Assembly (NCBI GenBank): GCA_003641465.1
Contig: QNAJ01000051.1
Coordinates: 1-8,339, forward strand
Reading direction: 5' to 3'
Length of the DNA: 8,339 nt
Origin: Verrucomicrobiota bacterium
Lineage (GTDB): Bacteria; Verrucomicrobiota; Kiritimatiellia; B70-G9
In this document: piece by piece, positions 5,042-8,339 of the stretch
How positions within the stretch are numbered: position 1 is the stretch's first letter
How the letters are laid out: every line of letters starts with the position of its first letter
Notes under the pieces: model-generated
What the model saw: the letters and a program-made list of their open reading frames with translations, nothing else
What the model was told of the DNA's origin: nothing
Database searches by the model: none
Made by a program: the position numbers and the translations under genes

Positions 5042-7054
5042 TCAGTCGCCCGCCTCTTCCGTCGCATAATCAAAGTCTGAGGCATTCCTGACCTCGAACC
5101 CGCACTCGGGCAGGGACTCAAGAAAGTACCGGCCGTAACGGCGTTCAATGACCCGCCCGTCAAGTATCACTACCCGCCCTTCGTCGTATGCACTGCGGAT
5201 CAGCCGTCCCACTCCCTGGCGAAACTTGAGGACCGCCTCAGGCAATGAGAACTCTATGAAGGGATCCCCCCCACGCTCCTGTATCCGCTCCATCAATGCA
5301 CGAACCGGCGGCTGGTCGGGCACGGCAAACGGCAGTCGCACGATCACCACCATGCGCAATGCCGGCCCCTGCACGTCCACTCCCATCCAGAAGCTGTCCA
5401 ATCCGAACAGTATTGCATTCCCCTCCGCTCTGAATCTCTGAAGCATTGCATCGCGGCTGATCTCCTGGCCCTGCACGTAAAGAGAACGTCCTCCCCGGCG
5501 GATATCCTCTGCCAGTAGTTCCGCAAACCTGTGCATCATCCGGGCGCTGGTAAACAGCACAAATACCCCGGCCTTTTCCTCCAATATAAGCGCGCGCAGT
5601 GTGCGGGCCGCTGCCCGGATGAAGTCTTCCTCAGCCGTCGGATCCGGCAGACCCCGGACCACAATCACCTGCATCTGTCGCTCGTAGCGGAACGGAGACC
5701 CTATGACAAGCTTCTCTATTTCTTCGTCTACTCCCAGCCGGCGGCAGAAATAGTCCATCCGCCCCGCAACCGAAAGCGTCGCGCTGCTGAGCACGACACG
5801 CTCCAGCCTCCCGAAAAGCACTTCCCGGAGTATGGGGCCCACCTCGACGGGGAGGGCGTGCAGGACCGGTAAAGCCTTGCGGGCTCCCTCCAGCTCTACC
5901 CAGTAGACATGGTCGTCAAGACTCATATTGAAGAAATGCTGGAGAGACAGCGCTGTTTCCTGTCCACGCAATGCCAGGGCGCGTAGTTCCACGGCCATCT
6001 CCGGCGCCACGCTATCCAATCGAGCAGCCAGCCCGGCCAGTTTGCGGCTCATCCCCATCAGCGGCGTGCTCACTGTATCTACTACCCTCATCGGCGACAT
6101 CAGCCGGACATATGCCCGCTCGGGCGACAGCTCGAGTTTATTGGAAATCTCGCGGAAAAGACTTTCTACCGCCAGCCGCCATGCCCGTATCTCCGGAATC
6201 AGATGTCCCTCCCGGAGAGTCACCAGCAGACCCCGCGCCTCGTCTTTGGACACCAGCCGACCAGCCCAGTATTCCAGCGCCGCCTGCGATATACGCAGCC
6301 CAAAATAGTCCGGTGCCACCTTAAGGATCTGATGTGCCTCATCCAGTATCGCTGCGCTGTACTGAGGCAGTATTCCCCGCGCATGAACACCCAGGGCGAG
6401 GTCGGCAAAAAAAAGGTGATGGTTCACAATAATCAGGTCCGCTACATCAAGTCGGCGACGGGCCTTCGTGAAAAAGCAGCGCTCATAGAATCGACACTTC
6501 TTTCCCAGACAATTGTCCTGCTCACAGCACACCAGTTCCCACACCTCTGCCGAGGGCAGGAAGGGAAGCTCCTGAAGCGATCCTTCCCGCGCTGAACCCG
6601 CCCATTGATTGATGCGATGCAACTCCTCATGACGCATTTCCGGAAGAAGTTCATTCTGCGAACGCATGGCAGCAGAGAGCCTCCGCAGACAAAGATAGTT
6701 ATTCCGCCCCTTCGCCAGGACTGCCGAAATTCTCCGTCGCGCCGCCGCCTGTAAGAGGGGAATATCCTTACCCGCCAGTTGCTCCTGCAGGCTGATCGTG
6801 TACGTGCTGATGACAACCGGGCGATTTTCCTCGGCCTCTCCCACAAAGAACAGGCACGGCACCAGATAGGCCAGGCTCTTGCCTACACCCGTTCCGGCTT
6901 CCACTGCCAGATGCCCGCCGTTTGCAAGGACCCGCGCCACTGCCTCCGCCATCTGTACCTGCTGCAGCCGGTGCTCATAAGAGATCCCCGCCCGCTCGGC
7001 GGCGGCGGCCAAAGGCCCTCCGGGCTCAAAAAAGGCGGACACCTGTCTTTCCAT
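5042..7054 (-). CDS. dinG: DinG/XPD-type Fe-S ATP-dependent DNA helicase
   Basis: Superfamily 2 helicase of 670 aa from the ATG at 7054. It should unwind DNA with 5'-3' polarity, as DinG does, using ATP and an Fe-S cluster. Seen in order: QQVQMAEAVA (31-40), Walker A AGTGVGKS (53-60), candidate cluster cysteines C122, C182, C187 and C193 (with C176 and C177 nearby), VNHHLFFADL (210-219), Walker B DEAH (238-241), SSATLS (423-428), FWMGVDVQG (555-563) and QGVGRLIR (613-620). The N-terminus FFEPGGPLA is typical of DinG-like helicases. No exonuclease domain precedes it, unlike Firmicute DinG. GAGGTG at 7061-7066 lies 6 bases before the ATG at 7054 and selects it over upstream starts at 7081 (ATG) and 7150. 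The motif-V residue is Met where many DinG proteins have Glu, while the Walker residues are intact, so activity is expected. Its link to the downstream pilus genes is probably only adjacency, since a promoter separates them. No LexA-like box was recognised. Confidence 0.93.
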   Translation of the reverse strand: MERQVSAFFEPGGPLAAAAERAGISYEHRLQQVQMAEAVARVLANGGHLAVEAGTGVGKSLAYLVPCLFFVGEAEENRPVVISTYTISLQEQLAGKDIPLLQAAARRRISAVLAKGRNNYLCLRRLSAAMRSQNELLPEMRHEELHRINQWAGSAREGSLQELPFLPSAEVWELVCCEQDNCLGKKCRFYERCFFTKARRRLDVADLIIVNHHLFFADLALGVHARGILPQYSAAILDEAHQILKVAPDYFGLRISQAALEYWAGRLVSKDEARGLLVTLREGHLIPEIRAWRLAVESLFREISNKLELSPERAYVRLMSPMRVVDTVSTPLMGMSRKLAGLAARLDSVAPEMAVELRALALRGQETALSLQHFFNMSLDDHVYWVELEGARKALPVLHALPVEVGPILREVLFGRLERVVLSSATLSVAGRMDYFCRRLGVDEEIEKLVIGSPFRYERQMQVIVVRGLPDPTAEEDFIRAAARTLRALILEEKAGVFVLFTSARMMHRFAELLAEDIRRGGRSLYVQGQEISRDAMLQRFRAEGNAILFGLDSFWMGVDVQGPALRMVVIVRLPFAVPDQPPVRALMERIQERGGDPFIEFSLPEAVLKFRQGVGRLIRSAYDEGRVVILDGRVIERRYGRYFLESLPECGFEVRNASDFDYATEEAGD

Positions 7055-7060
7055 CTGACC

Positions 7061-7066
7061 CACCTC
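7061..7066 (-). promoter_or_regulatory. Shine-Dalgarno site deciding the helicase start
   Basis: The minus strand reads GAGGTG, 6 bases before the ATG at 7054. No comparable site precedes the in-frame starts at 7081 or 7150, and the family N-terminus begins right after 7054. The residues encoded between 7150 and 7055 look unlike any helicase and are taken as untranslated. Confidence 0.6.
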
Positions 7067-7213
7067 AGCACCTTCTGACATCACGCGAACGTCGGTTTCG
7101 ATGCCCGATTCCGCAGCTGGGCACTGCCTCAAACCCGCTGCGGCAGGCATCCGGTAGTCCTATCCGGTATCCGATGCTCCTGGATATCCAAAACTCTGAC
7201 AGAAAAGGATGAC

Positions 7214-7243
7214 TTGATATTCTCCGAGCATATATCATAAATT
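7214..7243 (+). promoter_or_regulatory. Candidate promoter of tRNA-Gly
   Basis: TTGATA (7214-7219, five of six consensus positions) and TAAATT (7238-7243, four of six) are 18 bases apart in the only AT-rich patch of the area. Transcription would begin near 7250, about 10 bases before the mature 5' end of tRNA-Gly at 7260, a normal distance. The -10 match is imperfect and other registers are possible. Confidence 0.45.
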
Positions 7244-7259
7244 ACAGTTGTAGTCCGGG

Positions 7260-7334
7260 GCGAGCGTAGCTCAGTGGTAGAGCTCCACCTTGCCAAGGTG
7301 GATGTCGTGGGTTCGAATCCCATCGCTCGCTCCA
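7260..7334 (+). tRNA. tRNA-Gly (anticodon GCC)
   Basis: A complete cloverleaf. The acceptor stem GCGAGCG (7260-7266) pairs with CGCTCGC (7324-7330). Discriminator T7331 is followed by an encoded CCA at 7332-7334. The D-arm contains GCTCAGTGGTAGAGC. The anticodon stem CCACC/GGTGG encloses loop TTGCCAA, with anticodon GCC at 7292-7294, reading GGC and GGU codons. The T-arm GTGGG-TTCGAAT-CCCAT contains a final G-T pair. A run of five T follows the CCA directly and may help end transcription. It is the only plus-strand gene in the window and runs toward the tRNA-Leu gene. Confidence 0.97.
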
Positions 7335-7449
7335 TTTTTATTAGCCATCTTCCCGCGGTCGGCCGTGCCAGCCCCTGCGTCGGCCCGTTCTCGGCTCCGG
7401 CGCCGGACTTGTCCTCCGGAGAACGATGCGCATTGTGCAACGACATAAG
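7335..7449. other. Convergent intergenic region between tRNA-Gly and tRNA-Leu with dyads
   Basis: No gene is seen in these 115 bases. They contain a perfect 12-base palindrome TCCGGCGCCGGA (7396-7407). It sits inside a larger imperfect dyad whose arms GTTCTC (7387-7392) and GAGAAC (7419-7424) pair exactly. A transcript from either direction could fold here, which would suit a two-way stop between convergent tRNA genes, but no U-run follows on either side, so it is not called a terminator. Confidence 0.35.
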
Positions 7450-7536
7450 TGGTGGGCGAGGCGGGAGTCGAACCCGCACCCCTTTGCCGGGACAGGATCC
7501 TAAGTCCTGCGCGTCTGCCGGTTCCGCCACTCGCCC
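7450..7536 (-). tRNA. tRNA-Leu (anticodon UAG)
   Basis: Acceptor GGGCGAG (7536-7530) pairs with CTCGCCC (7460-7454). Discriminator A is followed by an encoded CCA (7452-7450). The D-arm begins TGGCGGAAC. Anticodon stem CAGGA/TCCTG holds loop CTTAGGA, giving anticodon TAG at 7502-7500, which reads CUA and other CUN codons. The long class II variable arm (CCC GGCAAA GGG) confirms a leucine tRNA. The T-arm is GCGGG-TTCGACT-CCCGC. It lies 70 bases after tRNA-Lys in the same direction and is probably on the same transcript. Confidence 0.97.
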
Positions 7537-7606
7537 GCGCTTCCCGAACAGCCTAGGGCAAAAAGTCGTCAGCAGCAAGGGCCGGACTGCGGGGGGACTC
7601 ACCTGC

Positions 7607-7682
7607 TGGTGGACGCTCAGGGGCTCGAACCCTGGACCCGCGGATTAAGAGTCCGCTGCTCTGCCAACTGAGCTAAGCGTCC
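7607..7682 (-). tRNA. tRNA-Lys (anticodon CUU)
   Basis: Acceptor GGACGCT (7682-7676) pairs with AGCGTCC (7617-7611). Discriminator A is followed by an encoded CCA (7609-7607). The D-arm has GCTCAGTTGGCAGAGC. Anticodon stem GCGGA/TCCGC encloses loop CTCTTAA, with anticodon CTT at 7649-7647, reading AAG. The T-arm CAGGG-TTCGAGC-CCCTG is perfect. It starts 53 bases after the stop of the aminotransferase gene on the same strand. No convincing separate promoter was found, so it may be processed from that transcript. Confidence 0.97.
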
Positions 7683-7735
7683 GGCATTTAGTTAACCCAT
7701 ATTCCCGTCTCCTGCAACCCCAAAACCAACGGTTT

Positions 7736-8339
7736 TCAGCCGGACAATTGCTGGCAGAAAGCAATCAGCCGGGTGCAGGCCTCTTGCAGCGTCTCTTCAT
7801 CACAGGCAAACGACAGGCGCACATGCCGCGAGCTGCCGAATGGTTCCCCGGGGATCACCGCAATGTCCTCTTCTTCCAGCAGACGAGCACAGAAATCAGC
7901 CGCCGTCAGCCCTGTGGGGGATATGTCCACCCAGCCATAGAAACTCCCCTCCGGTGGGAACAGCCTCACGGGGGTTCCCTCGCCGAGGGTGCGAATCAGT
8001 ATCTGGCGCCGCCCGGAATACGCTTCGACCATGGAAGAAATGATATCGCGCGGCAACTTCAATGCCTCTATCGCGCCATACTGCGCAAATGAATTCGGTC
8101 CTGACGTGCTTTGACTTTGAAGATTTGCAACCGCCTGCGCGATTTCCTTTTCCGCGGCAAGATATCCCAGCCGCCAGCCGGTCATGGCAAAAGTCTTGCT
8201 GAAACCATTCACCACTACGGTGCGCTTCTTTATCTCCTCGTCCAGAGATGCGATGCTATGGTGTGTCCTGCCTTCAAATACGATCTTCTCATACACCTCG
8301 TCGGAAATCACCGTGAGGCCCCGGCGCAGGATTACCTCA
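7736..8339 (-). CDS. Class I PLP-dependent aminotransferase, aspartate aminotransferase type, C-terminal half
   Basis: The frame is open from the window edge to a TGA at 7736-7738, giving 200 residues of a protein usually near 390-400 aa. The visible part opens inside the PLP domain. SDEVY carries the cofactor-contacting Asp and Tyr. SKTFAMTGWRLG carries the Schiff-base Lys (codon 8197-8195) and the phosphate-binding Arg. HVRLSF near the end supplies the Arg expected to bind the substrate alpha-carboxylate. The pattern fits the I-gamma aspartate aminotransferases (aspartate + 2-oxoglutarate giving oxaloacetate + glutamate), but related enzymes with other substrates share these residues, so specificity is open. 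The true start is upstream of the window; the GTG at 8311 is internal. It acts in the cytoplasm in amino acid metabolism and has no evident link to the pilus genes. Confidence 0.93.
   Translation of the reverse strand, partial: EVILRRGLTVISDEVYEKIVFEGRTHHSIASLDEEIKKRTVVVNGFSKTFAMTGWRLGYLAAEKEIAQAVANLQSQSTSGPNSFAQYGAIEALKLPRDIISSMVEAYSGRRQILIRTLGEGTPVRLFPPEGSFYGWVDISPTGLTAADFCARLLEEEDIAVIPGEPFGSSRHVRLSFACDEETLQEACTRLIAFCQQLSG

Noticed and set aside
7129..7602. Minus-strand open frame of 157 codons
   Set aside because: It runs through tRNA-Leu and the reverse of tRNA-Gly; the MGFEPTTS-like peptide is a familiar mistranslation of a tRNA antisense.
7274..7648. Plus-strand open frame of 124 codons
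   Set aside because: Covers tRNA-Gly and the antisense of tRNA-Leu and tRNA-Lys; not protein coding.
7722..7736. AAAACC-AAC-GGTTTT hairpin at the stop of the aminotransferase gene
   Set aside because: Only a 6-bp, mostly A-T stem overlapping the stop codon, followed by GGGG rather than a T-run on the minus strand; not convincing as a terminator.

Overview
The window is a GC-rich bacterial chromosome segment, coding almost entirely on the minus strand. Its main content is most of an operon for the inner-membrane and periplasmic platform of a type IV pilus-like machine. Gene set, order, sizes and architectures match, as I recall it, the Akkermansia muciniphila Amuc_1102-1101-1100-1099-1098 locus, whose Amuc_1100 product is the well-known pilus-associated protein. 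This points to a member of the PVC group (Verrucomicrobiota, Kiritimatiellota or Lentisphaerota). The taxonomic call is inference from synteny and remembered protein features; no search was run.

Reading down the minus strand from high to low coordinates: (1) 8339-7736 is the C-terminal half of a class I PLP aminotransferase of the aspartate aminotransferase type, cut by the window edge. (2) 7682-7450 holds tRNA-Lys(CUU) and tRNA-Leu(UAG) on the minus strand, convergent with tRNA-Gly(GCC) on the plus strand at 7260-7334. All three encode CCA. (3) 7054-5042 is a DinG/XPD-type Fe-S helicase. (4) A 116-bp gap holds a near-consensus sigma70-type promoter, TTGACG-N18-TATACT, placed to transcribe everything below it. 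(5) 4925-4344 is a small exported Amuc_1102-like protein. (6) 4308-2638 is a PilM ATPase-like domain fused to a PilN-like membrane protein. (7) 2641-1655 is a PilO-like, Amuc_1100-like bitopic protein. (8) 1658-591 is an Amuc_1099-like, probably PilP-like anchored protein with a four-cysteine knuckle and two calcium-binding-type Asp-rich repeats. (9) 524-1 is the signal peptide and an Ala/Glu/Pro-rich acidic start of a protein that by position should be the PilQ-type secretin (Amuc_1098-like). Its diagnostic domains lie outside the window.

Proposed joint working: the actin-like PilM part sits on the cytoplasmic face, joined covalently to the PilN part. PilN and the PilO-like protein form the inner-membrane/periplasmic platform, the PilP-like protein links it outward, and the secretin forms the outer-membrane pore. 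The genes are tightly packed, with four-base stop/start overlaps at two or three junctions, suggesting one transcript and coupled translation. The pilin, the extension and retraction ATPases and the PilC-like platform protein are not in the window. No CRISPR array, insertion sequence, rRNA gene or riboswitch was seen, and no stretch over 300 bases lacks a gene.
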